A DNA stretch of 64,000 nt from Halopseudomonas xinjiangensis (GCA_011050525.1 DRFO01000004.1:52550-116549), one strand, 5' to 3'. Positions 10,869 through 23,051 are shown, counted from the first letter of the stretch. Translations and numbers: made by a program. The notes: a model not told the origin generated them from the sequence alone.

Positions 10869-12041
10869 ATGAGCGTAGTGACCATGGATGAGCTGGACCT
10901 CAAGGGACAGCGTGTGTTGATCCGCGAAGACCTGAACGTGCCCGTTAAGGATGGCCAGATCAAAAGTGATGCGCGCATATTGGCGGCCCTGCCGACCATC
11001 AAGCTGGCGCTGGAGCGGGGCGCAGCGGTTATGGTGTGCTCGCATCTGGGTCGCCCGGAAGAGGGCGTGTTCAGCGAAGAGGACAGTCTGGCTCCCGTGG
11101 CTGCCTACCTGAGCAAAGCTTTGAGTCGTGACGTCCCGCTGGTACGGGATTATCTGGCGGGCGTAACCGTCAAGCCGGGCGATGTCGTTCTGCTGGAAAA
11201 TGTTCGTTTCAACAAGGGCGAGAAGAAAAACGACGACGAACTGGCCCAGGAATACGCTGCGCTGTGCGACGTGTTCGTCATGGATGCCTTTGGCACTGCC
11301 CATCGCGCACAGGGTTCGACCCATGGTGTTGCCAAATTCGCCAGGGTCGCTTGCGCTGGTCCGCTGCTCGCCGCCGAGCTCGATGCGCTGGCTAAAGCAC
11401 TGCTCAAGCCGGCGCGCCCGATGGCGGCGATTGTGGCGGGCTCCAAGGTGTCCACCAAGCTGGACGTGCTGACTGCCCTGGCGGACAAATGCGACCAGTT
11501 GATCGTGGGAGGCGGTATCGCCAATACCTTCCTTGCCGCCGCCGGCTATCCGGTGGGCAAATCGCTGTATGAGGCTGACCTCGTTGATACCGCCAAGGCA
11601 ATAGCCGCGAAGGTAAGCGTGCCATTGCCGGTTGATGTAGTGGTCGCCAAGGAATTCGCCGAATCTGCCACTGCTACGATAAAGCTTGTCGCCGACGTAG
11701 CGGACGACGACATGATTCTGGACATCGGCCCGCAAACCGCCGCACAGTTTGCCGAGCTGTTGAAGTCATCCGGCACCATTCTGTGGAACGGTCCGGTCGG
11801 CGTCTTCGAATTCGATCAGTTTGGTGAAGGCACCAAGGCGCTCGCTCTGGCAATTGCCGAGAGCGCCGCGTTCTCCATTGCTGGTGGCGGGGACACTCTC
11901 GCAGCCATCGATAAATACGGCGTGGCTGCGCAGATATCCTATATTTCTACCGGCGGGGGCGCTTTCCTGGAGTTTGTGGAAGGCAAGGTGCTGCCTGCGG
12001 TCAAGGTGCTCGAAGAGCGCGCCGAGCACGCTACTGTTTAA
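10869..12041 (+). CDS. pgk: Phosphoglycerate kinase
   Basis: [46 protein letters not shown] at 10869. Confidence 0.96.
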   Translation: MSVVTMDELDLKGQRVLIREDLNVPVKDGQIKSDARILAALPTIKLALERGAAVMVCSHLGRPEEGVFSEEDSLAPVAAYLSKALSRDVPLVRDYLAGVTVKPGDVVLLENVRFNKGEKKNDDELAQEYAALCDVFVMDAFGTAHRAQGSTHGVAKFARVACAGPLLAAELDALAKALLKPARPMAAIVAGSKVSTKLDVLTALADKCDQLIVGGGIANTFLAAAGYPVGKSLYEADLVDTAKAIAAKVSVPLPVDVVVAKEFAESATATIKLVADVADDDMILDIGPQTAAQFAELLKSSGTILWNGPVGVFEFDQFGEGTKALALAIAESAAFSIAGGGDTLAAIDKYGVAAQISYISTGGGAFLEFVEGKVLPAVKVLEERAEHATV

Positions 12042-12116
12042 TTGCATGTCTTGCAGCCCGTCGCCCACTGCGGCAGGCTGAATACGATCTTATAGATACG
12101 ACCTGGAGAAAATTAC

Positions 12117-13181
12117 ATGGCACTTATCAGCTTGCGCCAGATGCTGGATCACGCCGCCGAATATGGCTACGGCGTGCCGGCATTCAACGTCAACAACCTG
12201 GAACAGATGCGCGCCATCATGGAAGCCGCTGACAAGACCGACTCACCGGTGATCGTGCAGGCTTCTGCCGGCGCACGCAAATATGCCGGTGCGCCTTTTC
12301 TGCGTCACCTGATCCTGGCCGCCATTGAAGAGTTTCCGCATATCCCGGTGTGTATGCACCAGGATCACGGCACCAGTCCCGGCGTCTGCCAGCGCTCCAT
12401 TCAGCTGGGCTTTTCCTCGGTAATGATGGACGGCTCGCTGGGCGAAGACGGCAAGACACCAACCGACTACGACTACAATGTCAACGTGACGCGTAAAACC
12501 GTCGACATGGCGCATTCCTGTGGCGTTTCGGTTGAGGGCGAGCTCGGTTGTCTGGGCAGCCTGGAGACCGGGCAGGCCGGTGAAGAAGACGGCATTGGCG
12601 CCGAAGGCATTCTCGACCACAGCCAGATGCTTACCGATCCCGAGGAAGCGGCTGACTTCGTCAACAAGACCCACGTTGACGCGCTGGCCATCGCCATCGG
12701 TACCAGCCATGGCTGCTACAAGTTCACCCGTCCGCCGACGGGCGATACCCTGGCTATCGACCGCATCAAGGCCATCCACAAGCGGATCCCCAACACGCAC
12801 CTGGTGATGCATGGCTCCTCCTCGGTTCCGCAGGAGTGGCTGGCAATCATCAATGAATACGGCGGCGATATCAAAGAGACCTATGGCGTTCCGGTTGAAG
12901 AGATCGTCGAAGGTATCAAGCATGGGGTACGCAAGGTGAATATCGACACCGATCTGCGTCTGGCGTCAACCGGTGCCGTTCGCCGTTTCATGGCGCAGAA
13001 TCCCAGCGAGTTCGATCCGCGCAAGTTTCTGGCCAAGACAGTGGATGCCATGCGGGATATCTGCATCGCCCGTTATGAAGCCTTCGGTACCGCTGGCAAT
13101 GCGTCGCGGATCAAGCCGATTTCACTCGATGACATGTACGCGCGCTACGTCAGCGGTGAGCTGGACCCGAAAATCAACTAA
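12117..13181 (+). CDS. fba: Fructose-bisphosphate aldolase class II (Calvin-cycle subtype)
   Basis: [43 protein letters not shown]. Confidence 0.95.
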   Translation: MALISLRQMLDHAAEYGYGVPAFNVNNLEQMRAIMEAADKTDSPVIVQASAGARKYAGAPFLRHLILAAIEEFPHIPVCMHQDHGTSPGVCQRSIQLGFSSVMMDGSLGEDGKTPTDYDYNVNVTRKTVDMAHSCGVSVEGELGCLGSLETGQAGEEDGIGAEGILDHSQMLTDPEEAADFVNKTHVDALAIAIGTSHGCYKFTRPPTGDTLAIDRIKAIHKRIPNTHLVMHGSSSVPQEWLAIINEYGGDIKETYGVPVEEIVEGIKHGVRKVNIDTDLRLASTGAVRRFMAQNPSEFDPRKFLAKTVDAMRDICIARYEAFGTAGNASRIKPISLDDMYARYVSGELDPKIN

Positions 13182-13192
13182 ACCCGTTCAGG

Positions 13193-13230
13193 GAACAGAA
13201 GGGGCGAGTGATCGCCCCTTCTTTCTGTTC
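13193..13230 (+). terminator. Rho-independent terminator after fba
   Basis: GAAGGGGCGA-gtga-TCGCCCCTTC then TTTCTGTTC; stem extends with a one-base bulge. Confidence 0.8.
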
Positions 13231-13242
13231 AAGGTAATAAAC

Positions 13243-13509
13243 ATGCATGACGTGTCTGATGAAGTCGACGATAGCTTCGCCCACTCAAAGCTGGTGGAAG
13301 CCGTCGAGAATCAGTTGGCCAATGGCGAACCCCCTGCCGCCCAGGCTACCCTCAACAAGTTGACGCTGGTTGGCTACAGCCGTGAAGACAGCCTTGACCT
13401 GATGGCCCAGGTGCTGGCGCACCGAATTGGTGTCATGCTTGATGAAGACCTACCCTTTGACAATGCAGCCTATGAACAGGCCCTGCGGAACCTGCCCGAT
13501 CTGCCGTGA
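13243..13509 (+). CDS. Small conserved hypothetical protein (88 aa)
   Basis: ORF MHDVSDEVDDSFAHSKLVEAVENQLANGEPPAAQATLNKL..., ATG at 13243. Confidence 0.7.
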   Translation: MHDVSDEVDDSFAHSKLVEAVENQLANGEPPAAQATLNKLTLVGYSREDSLDLMAQVLAHRIGVMLDEDLPFDNAAYEQALRNLPDLP

Positions 13510-13551
13510 CTTCATCCAGCTGCTATTAACGACCCACAGGAACTAATAATT

Positions 13552-14025
13552 ATGTCAGTGGTTTCGGCTCTGCGCGTCACCCTTATTTTTCTGCTTGCCG
13601 TTCTGGTGGCCACGATTCTGGCTACCGTTGTACAAACCCAGGTGAATCTGTACGACCTGGAGCAAATTGGTACCGATATATCAACCGCTGACCGCTTGGG
13701 CACGACCGGGAAAGATTTGATCAACTTTTTTCCTCTGATGTGCCTGCTGGTTACGCTAAGTTTTATTTTTGCGCTACCTGCTGCGGAGCTGGTAGGGCGG
13801 ATACTCAAGCCCTGGCGCACGGTGGTTTATCTGCTGGCAGGTGCCGTTGGCATCTGGGTCGCTTTCCAGGCGGTCAACGCCTATGTGCCACCGCCTGTTT
13901 TCATTGCCGCTACCAGGCAGTCACCGGGCACGCTTGCGATGATGGCCGGCGTTGCTATCGGCAGCGGGTTGTTTGCCTTGCTCACCCGCCCCAAGGCCCG
14001 CCGCGGTCTCAGGGTCCTGGGTTAA
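13552..14025 (+). CDS. Inner membrane protein of unknown function
   Basis: Multiple hydrophobic helices; start at MSVVSALRVTLIFLLAVLVATILATVV. Confidence 0.7.
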   Translation: MSVVSALRVTLIFLLAVLVATILATVVQTQVNLYDLEQIGTDISTADRLGTTGKDLINFFPLMCLLVTLSFIFALPAAELVGRILKPWRTVVYLLAGAVGIWVAFQAVNAYVPPPVFIAATRQSPGTLAMMAGVAIGSGLFALLTRPKARRGLRVLG

Positions 14026-14047
14026 CAACACCAAGAATTGGAGAGTC

Positions 14048-15154
14048 ATGCCCATGATCCACAAGCTTAGCTACCTGGCGACAGCGGTCGGCCTGGTTAC
14101 CTGCATCAGCGCCCACGCAGTCGAATACAACGTTGAAACCGTCGCTGAAGGATTGAACCACCCGTGGTCGCTGGCTTTCCTGCCGGATGGACGGATGCTG
14201 GTTACCGAGCGTGCAGGTCGTCTGCGTATTATCGATGCCGAGGGAAATCTTCAGAGCGATCCCGTTGGAGGCGTGCCGGAGGTTTTCAATCAAAGCCAGG
14301 CCGGGCTGTTCGAAGTGGCGCTGGACCCCGAATACAGCGAAACCGGACGATTGTTTATCAGCTATGCCTGCGGTGATGGCGAGGCAAACCATACGTGCCT
14401 GATCAGCGGCCAGTTGGCGGATAATCAACTGACGGAAGTGACCGAGATATTCCGGGCGCAGCCGGCCAAGTCCGGTGGTGCCCACTATGGCGGTCGCATG
14501 GCTTTTCTGCCCGATAACACGCTGGTGATGGGGCTGGGTGATGGTTTTACGTTGCGCGAAGAGGCGCAGGAAACCGATAGTCACATCGGCACCATCGTGC
14601 GGATCAACCGTGATGGATCTGTGCCGGAGGACAATCCCTATGTCGATCAGCCTGGTGCGTTGCCCGAGATTTATACTCTGGGCAACCGCAACGTCCAGGG
14701 AATGATATACGACACTGACAACCAGCGGCTGCTAGCCCATGAGCACGGCCCCAAGGGCGGAGATGAGATCAATCTCATCGAGCCCGGCAATAATTATGGC
14801 TGGCCGAAAATAACCTATGGTGTCGATTACAGCGGAGCGGTAATCAGCCCGCATACCCATGCCAAGGGATTGGAACAACCGATACTCTACTGGGATCCCT
14901 CAATTGCTCCCTCGGGCATGACGCGTTATGACGGCGAGATGTTTCCCGAATGGCAGGGGAGCCTGATGATTTCCGCTCTGGCTGGCCAACAGGTGCGTCG
15001 GGTGGTGCTTGATGGTACGGAAGTGGTCGAACAGGAGCCTCTGTTCGCCGAGCTGAATGAACGTTTTCGCGACGTTCGAACCGGGCCTGATGGTGCTTTA
15101 TACCTGCTTACCGATAGTCCCCAGGGCAAGGTTCTGCGAGTCACCAGCCAATAG
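14048..15154 (+). CDS. PQQ-dependent sugar dehydrogenase (Asd/YliI-like, soluble quinoprotein)
   Basis: Signal peptide; GLNHPWSLAFLPDGRMLVTERAGRLRI; GGAHYGGRMAFLPD; GNRNVQGM; HEHGPKGGDEIN; NNYGWP. Confidence 0.9.
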   Translation: MPMIHKLSYLATAVGLVTCISAHAVEYNVETVAEGLNHPWSLAFLPDGRMLVTERAGRLRIIDAEGNLQSDPVGGVPEVFNQSQAGLFEVALDPEYSETGRLFISYACGDGEANHTCLISGQLADNQLTEVTEIFRAQPAKSGGAHYGGRMAFLPDNTLVMGLGDGFTLREEAQETDSHIGTIVRINRDGSVPEDNPYVDQPGALPEIYTLGNRNVQGMIYDTDNQRLLAHEHGPKGGDEINLIEPGNNYGWPKITYGVDYSGAVISPHTHAKGLEQPILYWDPSIAPSGMTRYDGEMFPEWQGSLMISALAGQQVRRVVLDGTEVVEQEPLFAELNERFRDVRTGPDGALYLLTDSPQGKVLRVTSQ

Positions 15155-15169
15155 ACGCAGGACTGTTGG

Positions 15170-17029
15170 TCATTTGGCTGCCTGGGCAGTAATGACTTCC
15201 TGAAAGAAACTGACCCCATGTCGCCCGCTGCGTTTGCGGGCGTACATGGCGTTATCAGCCTGGCGCAAAAGCAGCGCCATGTCGGGCTGCGCCGAGTGGG
15301 TCAAGGTGATGCCAATGCTCGCGCCCACCGAGATACTCTGCCCCTCCAGCTCGATAGGCATGCTCAGGGCGTCGAGAAAGCGCTCGGCTATATAGTGGGC
15401 TTGCTCCTGGCTGAACATGCTTTCGGCTACCAGAACGAACTCGTCGCCACCCAGTCGCGCGATAAAATCCGATTCGCGCGCGATCAGCTTCAAACGCTCG
15501 GCGATGCAGCGCAGCACTGTGTCACCGGTTTCGTGTCCAAGTTGATCGTTTATCTGCTTGAAATCATCGAGATCCACCAGCATGACGGCCAGGTATTCGT
15601 GCCTGCGCTGGGTGCGGCGCATGGCATGTTCGATATGCCGTTCCAGGGCGGTGCGGTTTGCCAGTCCTGTGAGCGGGTCTTGCAGGGCCATGGATTCGAG
15701 TCTGGCATTGGCCTGCGCCAGTTCGACGGTGCGCTCGCAAACGCGCTGTTCCAGCTCCAGTTCATGTTTGCGCAGGGTTTCCACCAGTTGCGCCTGGGCT
15801 GCCAGCGCGCTGGCCTGGGCTGCCTCTTTCTGCTGCTTGAACGCAATAAGCCGGGCAGCCAGAGCGAAGGCCAGCAACAGCATCTCCAGAGCCGAACCGA
15901 TATGCATCGCATAGGTGGTGAACAGGTTCGAGGGTATCAAGCCGAAATTACGTACGGCCAGAAGCAGGACGCCCCCCAGCATTACACCCCAGGCCACCAG
16001 CAGAATCCGCGCACCGGGAATGGATCTGCGCGCCGCCTGAATGATGCAAGCCATGAGTATCAGACCGCAGCCAATGCCCAGCAGCGACATCGCGCGCAGC
16101 GCCAGATGCACCGGCAGCACCATGCTGAGCACGGTGAGAGCCAGCCAGCCCCCGATAACCAGGCTTGTCACCGAGTGCCAGTTAGGAAGATAGCGTGCCG
16201 TGTCGAGGAAATTGCGCGCAAACAAGGTACCGATGGTGCCCGCCAGACACAGCGCGAAGGGCAATATGCGATTGGCCCATTCCCCTGCTTCCGGCCAGAG
16301 ATATTTGGCACCCACCCCGGTGAACGCCAGGGCTCCCAGGCCGAAGCTCAGGACAAAGCCGATGTAGAGCAGATAGGTGCGCTCGCGCATGACGCTGAGT
16401 AGCAGGACGTTGTAGGCGGCAAGCGCCAACAGCATGCCGAGGTACAAGGCAATCAGTGCGATGCTGCTTTCATTGAAGGCAGAAAAAGCGTCGGGATTCC
16501 ATAGCTGGGCAGTCAAGGTCAGGCTGCCATCCGACAATGCCTTGATGTATATCGTCCTGCTCTGGCCCGGTTCCAGGGTAAGTTCAAATACCGCATCGCG
16601 GTAGCTTGTCGCACGCTGGGACAGCGGCACGGTGTCGCCAGCCAGCTGAACGTCCGACCCAGCCTCGTGAAGTTCCACGCGGTCCAGGGATGAATACGGA
16701 AAGTGCAGCATCCAGCTGGCTTGCTCCGGTGCGGCCGAGGTAATGGTGAGCTTCATCCATACGGCATCGCGATGATATCCGAAGTTCATGTCGCTGCGGT
16801 TGGAGGCGGCAAACCATACCGGGTTGTTCAACTGCATATCCGTAAAAGTCACGGTGCGGCTCTGCGGGCTGAACAACACATGGCGTTGGAGGTTGATCTG
16901 CCGTTCGTCTTCAGTGAGCACAACGGGCTCCACCGCCGCCATGGCCGGAACGCTGGCCAGCATGCACAGGCAGGCAAGGCAGATTGACAGTTGACGGATC
17001 AGGGAAGGGTAGTGTGCTGGGGCGTTCAT
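15170..17029 (-). CDS. 7TMR-DISM membrane diguanylate cyclase (GGDEF)
   Basis: Signal peptide, 7TMR-DISMED2-like ectodomain, 7 TM helices, DPLTGLANR...RESDFIARLGGDEF. Confidence 0.9.
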   Translation of the reverse strand: MNAPAHYPSLIRQLSICLACLCMLASVPAMAAVEPVVLTEDERQINLQRHVLFSPQSRTVTFTDMQLNNPVWFAASNRSDMNFGYHRDAVWMKLTITSAAPEQASWMLHFPYSSLDRVELHEAGSDVQLAGDTVPLSQRATSYRDAVFELTLEPGQSRTIYIKALSDGSLTLTAQLWNPDAFSAFNESSIALIALYLGMLLALAAYNVLLLSVMRERTYLLYIGFVLSFGLGALAFTGVGAKYLWPEAGEWANRILPFALCLAGTIGTLFARNFLDTARYLPNWHSVTSLVIGGWLALTVLSMVLPVHLALRAMSLLGIGCGLILMACIIQAARRSIPGARILLVAWGVMLGGVLLLAVRNFGLIPSNLFTTYAMHIGSALEMLLLAFALAARLIAFKQQKEAAQASALAAQAQLVETLRKHELELEQRVCERTVELAQANARLESMALQDPLTGLANRTALERHIEHAMRRTQRRHEYLAVMLVDLDDFKQINDQLGHETGDTVLRCIAERLKLIARESDFIARLGGDEFVLVAESMFSQEQAHYIAERFLDALSMPIELEGQSISVGASIGITLTHSAQPDMALLLRQADNAMYARKRSGRHGVSFFQEVITAQAAK

Positions 17030-17199
17030 GAGCGAACCGAACGCGTTGCAGAGCCGGCGGCTACCGGAGATGGAGGAGGACTTTCCATAGCATTCTCTTG
17101 AATTATCCGTTATTCAATGCTGAATCCAAGCGTGGAACTATAGGTGCCGTCTCGCTTGGGCGTCAATGATTATCGAGTTGCATCGGCTGTTGCGAGCGC

Positions 17200-18216
17200 C
17201 TATCGCTGTTGCCGGAAAGCCCGTGGTGGCATACCCAGCCAGCGCCGAAAGGTGCGGCTGAAATTGGTCGGGTCCTGATAACCGAGTTTTTCCGCCACAC
17301 TTTCAATGCTCATGTCCGTACGTGACAGCAGCCAGCAAGCCAGGTCGCTGCGCACCTCATCCAGCAGATCCTGATAACGCTGATCCTCATCGGCCAAATG
17401 GCGGATCAGGGTGCGCGGCGCCATATGTTCCCTCTCGGCAACCTGCGCGAGTGTTGGGTAAACGCTTTCACAGGCGAGCAAATGCTGCTTGATCCGCTGG
17501 CTTAGCGAGCCGCCTCGGCTCAACCGCTGCAACTGGTTTTCGCAATCGCGCAAAGCCAGCCGTTCGGCATCCATGTCCGCCGCCAGGCAGGCGGTCTGCA
17601 GATAACCCTCTGGTAGAAGGATGCGCAGTTCTGTGGCTCCGAACCGAATTTCCCGGGCCAGCCCGGTATAGGCTTCGGCCCAGGGTGGCTCGGGCAGGGG
17701 CCAGTGCAGAACAATGTGCTCGGTCAGCGGCTCGCCGGTCAGCGTTTCCATAAGTCTCAGAATGGCCGCGGTGAAGTGCCCGAGCAGGTATTCACGCAGC
17801 TCGGGGATGAGGATCTTTTCATCAAGCACCAGCGCTGGCACAGGCCCATCTACCGGACGAAATGCAGCGATATTCTGCCTCAGGCTGGCATAGCGCTGAA
17901 GCACCCCGACTGCGCTACCTACGTCCGCCGCGGCGATTGCTGCATAGCCGGCCGCACCGTGCGCGGATACGTCGGTATGCCCGCCCACTTCAATTCCCAG
18001 CCAGGGACATTGGCTTAACGTGAGCAAATGGTTTAACAACCGCTGCATCTGATCAAAGCTGAGGAAGTGATTGTCATGGTGCAGGGCTTCCCAGTTCAGG
18101 CGGGTGCCAGCAAGGATATCGAAGGGGAGAAAGCCCCTGCGCTTCATCTCCGCGCATATCAGGCGTGCGTAAACCGGATGAATCGATGGGCCGAGCCAGA
18201 GCTGTCGTGTGAGCAT
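17200..18216 (-). CDS. AraC-family transcriptional regulator (arabinose_bd-type N-domain)
   Basis: C-terminal double HTH ...MSIESVAEKLGYQDPTNFSRTFRRWLGMPPRAFRQ; divergent from alkB. Confidence 0.88.
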   Translation of the reverse strand: MLTRQLWLGPSIHPVYARLICAEMKRRGFLPFDILAGTRLNWEALHHDNHFLSFDQMQRLLNHLLTLSQCPWLGIEVGGHTDVSAHGAAGYAAIAAADVGSAVGVLQRYASLRQNIAAFRPVDGPVPALVLDEKILIPELREYLLGHFTAAILRLMETLTGEPLTEHIVLHWPLPEPPWAEAYTGLAREIRFGATELRILLPEGYLQTACLAADMDAERLALRDCENQLQRLSRGGSLSQRIKQHLLACESVYPTLAQVAEREHMAPRTLIRHLADEDQRYQDLLDEVRSDLACWLLSRTDMSIESVAEKLGYQDPTNFSRTFRRWLGMPPRAFRQQR

Positions 18217-18339
18217 GGGCAGGTCTCGGGGGGGCAAGATTGTCACAATATGACGATTATCTGCCCGTTGCAACGGTGTCCGCGCGGTTCTCCCCGGCGC
18301 AGCATTGGCTGGAGCACATCAGAATAAAAGGATTACATC

Positions 18340-19530
18340 ATGACCGTCACCGTTTCACCCACATTGGCTGCCGAAGCCTATGTTGATCGCAAGCGACACC
18401 TGTGGATGTTTTCGCTTATGGTGCCGGGGCTCGCTCTTGTCGGGCCGTTGATGTACGTGCTGGTGTCGCCCAGCATCGGCTGGCTGTGGATATCCACGAT
18501 TTTCGCCTACGGGGTCATTCCGCTACTGGACGCCCTGATAGGCGAAGACCAGAGCAATCCGCCTGAAGAAGCAGTGCCGGGGCTGGAAGCGGATCCCTAT
18601 TATCGCTACATCACCTATGCATTGGTGCCGCTGCTCTGGCTCAGTTTCCTGGTCAACGTGGTATTCATTGGCCTGTATGACCTGCCGTGGTACGGCACGC
18701 TGGCTATCATTCTGGCCGCAGGCGGCACCCTGGGTTACGGACTCAATCTGGGCCACGAGATGGGTCACAAGAAGACGTCGCTTGAGCGCTGGCTTGCCAA
18801 GATCACGCTGGCCCTGGGTTTCTATGGCCATTTCTTCGTCGAGCATAATCGTGGCCATCACCGTGACGTGGCGACGCCCGCCGATCCAGCTTCATCCAGA
18901 ATGGGGGAAAGCATCTACCGGTTCGTGTTCAGGGAGTTGCCGGGCGCTTTTTTCCGGGCCTGGGATCTGGAGGCAGAACGGCTTGACCGCTGTGGGAAGT
19001 CGACATGGAGCCTGAGTAACGAGATCATCCAGCCAGGCCTGATAAGCGTCGTGCTTTACGCAACGGTCATTTACCTGTTCGGCTTCGACATGATTCCAAT
19101 ATTGCTGCTCATCGCCTTCTGGGGTGCGTTTCAGCTGACCCAGGCGAACTACATCGAGCATTACGGACTGTTGCGCAGAAGGCTACCCAACGGGCGTTAC
19201 GAGCAGTGCCAGCCGCATCACTCATGGAACAGCAATCATCTGTTTTCCAACTGGGCGCTGTTTCACTTGCAGCGACATTCGGACCACCATGCCCATCCTA
19301 CCCGCCGCTACCAGTCGCTGCGTGACTTCCCTGATCTGCCGCGCCTGCCGAACGGTTATTTCGGAATGTACCTGCTGGCCTATTTTCCGCCGCTCTGGTT
19401 CAAGGTGATGGACAGGAAACTGCTCGATTCGGTCCAGCGCGATCCGCGGCGCATCAACTTCGAACCAGCCAAGCGGGCGCGCCTGATGCGCATCTATGGC
19501 CTGGATGAACCCTCGACGGCGGAGGTCTGA
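18340..19530 (+). CDS. alkB: Alkane 1-monooxygenase (AlkB-type membrane di-iron hydroxylase)
   Basis: His motifs NLGHEMGHKK, EHNRGHHRD, NYIEHYGLLRR, LQRHSDHHAHPTRRYQ. Confidence 0.95.
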   Translation: MTVTVSPTLAAEAYVDRKRHLWMFSLMVPGLALVGPLMYVLVSPSIGWLWISTIFAYGVIPLLDALIGEDQSNPPEEAVPGLEADPYYRYITYALVPLLWLSFLVNVVFIGLYDLPWYGTLAIILAAGGTLGYGLNLGHEMGHKKTSLERWLAKITLALGFYGHFFVEHNRGHHRDVATPADPASSRMGESIYRFVFRELPGAFFRAWDLEAERLDRCGKSTWSLSNEIIQPGLISVVLYATVIYLFGFDMIPILLLIAFWGAFQLTQANYIEHYGLLRRRLPNGRYEQCQPHHSWNSNHLFSNWALFHLQRHSDHHAHPTRRYQSLRDFPDLPRLPNGYFGMYLLAYFPPLWFKVMDRKLLDSVQRDPRRINFEPAKRARLMRIYGLDEPSTAEV

Positions 19531-19532
19531 CT

Positions 19533-19700
19533 GTGAGCGTGTTCCGTTGTCCGGAATGTGATTATGAATACGACGAGGAAAAAGGAGACGCTCATCTGGG
19601 TTATCCCCCCGGGACGGCCTGGGGGGAGGTGTCTGAAGATTTCGTATGCCCGGATTGCGCCATAACTTACAAGGATGATTTCAATCCGACGGCGGGCTAG
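19533..19700 (+). CDS. Rubredoxin, GTG start, 2 nt after the alkB stop (55 aa)
   Basis: MSVFRCPECDYEYDEEKGDAHLGYPPGTAWGEVSEDFVCPDCAITYKDDFNPTAG; two CPxC motifs; missing from ORF track because <60 aa. Confidence 0.9.
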   Translation: MSVFRCPECDYEYDEEKGDAHLGYPPGTAWGEVSEDFVCPDCAITYKDDFNPTAG

Positions 19701-21613
19701 AGCGGCCAGACCCAGAGCAGCACCGGAACGCTGACGCCGACTACGACAATTTCAAGCGGCAGGCCCAGACGCCAGTAGTCGCCAAAGCGAAAGCCGCCGG
19801 GCCCCAGAATCAAGGTGTTGTTCTGGTGGCCAATGGGCGTCAGGAAAGCGCAGGACGCGCCTATGGCCACGGCCATGAGAAAACTGTCGGGGTTGGCCTG
19901 CAATTGACTGCTGATGCTCAAGGCGATCGGACACATCACCGCAGCGGTAGCGGCATTGTTCATGAAATCCGACAGCGTCATGGTAGCCACCAGAATCAGA
20001 ATCAGGGCCAGCACCGGATCGCCCTGCGCCACCTGCTGCAGCAGGGTCTGCGCCAGCAGGTCTGCCGCACCGGTTTCGGCCATGGCGGTAGCCAGGGGGA
20101 ACAGGGCGCCGAGCAGTACTATGATCGGCCAGTCCACTGCCTCATAGATCCGGCGCAAGGGGATGACCTTGGTCACCATGTAACCCAGCACTCCCGCCAC
20201 AAAGGCCACCTGGGCAGGTAGCAGGCCAAAGGCCGCGAGAAGCACTGCCGCGGCCATGATGCCCAAGGCGGTAGCAGCCTTCCTTCCATCGGGAATGATG
20301 ATGCTGCGCTGGGCCAGGGGAATGCAATGATGCTCTGCCGCAAAACCGGCAATCGCTTCCGGCAAGCCCTGCATCAACAGCACGTCGCCTGCTTGCAAGT
20401 CGGTCCAGCGCAAGCGGCTGATGGATCTGTGACCCTTGCGTGAAATAGCCAGTAAGTTGATGCCGTAGCGGGTACGTATCTGCAAATCGGACGCGCTGCG
20501 ACCAATCACCGTGGCGCCCGGCTGGGCTACCAGTTCCTGGATGACGATGTCGCTGTTTGGCGCCACCTTTTTCTGCTCGGCTTCCTTGTTTTTCGCCGCG
20601 TCATTGTCACCATCGACCGGGTTCGAGGTTTCAGGCTCCGCTGGGGCAAGGTCGGGTCCGTCGGGCTGTGTTCTTGCGTCGTCCGCCATCACCGGGTCGG
20701 TGGGCTCGGCGGCTCCCTCGGTATCGACTGCTTCTTCAAGTTTCAGACCCAGGCGGGTGAGCGTGGGTCCAAGACCTTCCGGTTCTGCCTCGATCACCAG
20801 AATATCGCCTGCGCGCAGGACGCTGCCGGGATAGGGAGCGGTGACGCGGAAGTCATTGCGCACCATGCCGACTATCTGACCATCCACCTCCTCGAGCCGC
20901 TTTTCAATATCACCCAGTGTTTTGCCTACGGCCTTGGCGCCCTCGGCGATATGCACCTCAGTCAGATAGGTTCCGGTATCAAACGAGTCCATCTCAGCCT
21001 GGATACGGACGGGCACCAACCAGCGTGCAGCACCCACGGCGAACATTATCCCAAGCACTGCGACAACGACGCCAACGGGGGCAAAGTCGAACATGGCGAA
21101 ACCACTGCCGGTGGCTTTCGCGCGGAACCCAGCGACAATCAGGTTGGGCGGCGTGCCGATCAAGGTGGTCATGCCGCCGAGAATGGTTCCAAAGGCCAGC
21201 GGCATCAGCACCTTGCCGGGGGGGATATTTTGCTTGGCCGCCAGTTGCAGGGCGATGGGCATCATCAGGGCCATGGCGCCGACGTTGTTCATGAACGCCG
21301 AGAGTAGTGCGCCGAGCAGTACCAGGGCACTCAGCGCCACGAGAGGGTTGCCTTGCCGGGGCAGGACTTTCTGCGCCATCGCCTCCACCGCGCCGGTAGT
21401 CTGCAAGCCGAAACTTAATATCAATACCGCCCCCACGGTGATCACCGCAGGGTTGGAGAAGCCGGCAAACGCCGCCTCGCCAGGGGTCAGTCCGGCCAGT
21501 ACGCAGGCAAGCAGCGCCGCCACAGCCACCACGTCGTGTCGCCAGCGGCCCCATAAGAACAAGGCAATAGTGATGCCCAGTATGGCGAAGATCAGTCCCT
21601 GGTCAGTAGTCAT
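19697..21613 (-). CDS. SLC13/DASS-type transporter with internal TrkA-C (RCK_C) domains
   Basis: ~10 TM helices; GTPPNLIVAGFRA and PIGHQNNTLILGPGGF motifs; RCK_C-like segments in the middle. Confidence 0.88.
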   Translation of the reverse strand: MTTDQGLIFAILGITIALFLWGRWRHDVVAVAALLACVLAGLTPGEAAFAGFSNPAVITVGAVLILSFGLQTTGAVEAMAQKVLPRQGNPLVALSALVLLGALLSAFMNNVGAMALMMPIALQLAAKQNIPPGKVLMPLAFGTILGGMTTLIGTPPNLIVAGFRAKATGSGFAMFDFAPVGVVVAVLGIMFAVGAARWLVPVRIQAEMDSFDTGTYLTEVHIAEGAKAVGKTLGDIEKRLEEVDGQIVGMVRNDFRVTAPYPGSVLRAGDILVIEAEPEGLGPTLTRLGLKLEEAVDTEGAAEPTDPVMADDARTQPDGPDLAPAEPETSNPVDGDNDAAKNKEAEQKKVAPNSDIVIQELVAQPGATVIGRSASDLQIRTRYGINLLAISRKGHRSISRLRWTDLQAGDVLLMQGLPEAIAGFAAEHHCIPLAQRSIIIPDGRKAATALGIMAAAVLLAAFGLLPAQVAFVAGVLGYMVTKVIPLRRIYEAVDWPIIVLLGALFPLATAMAETGAADLLAQTLLQQVAQGDPVLALILILVATMTLSDFMNNAATAAVMCPIALSISSQLQANPDSFLMAVAIGASCAFLTPIGHQNNTLILGPGGFRFGDYWRLGLPLEIVVVGVSVPVLLWVWPL

Positions 21614-21650
21614 GAAATTTTCTTGTAATGATGGGCTTCGAGGAAGGCAT

Positions 21651-23051
<1,401 letters not shown>

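Noticed and set aside
15218-16402. 394-aa plus-strand ORF
   Set aside because: Antisense shadow of the 7TMR-DISM GGDEF gene; Gln/His-rich translation typical of shadow frames
18340-19700. alkB-rubredoxin as a novel system
   Set aside because: AlkB with adjacent rubredoxin and AraC-type regulator is well established; only the atypical rubredoxin flanks are reported
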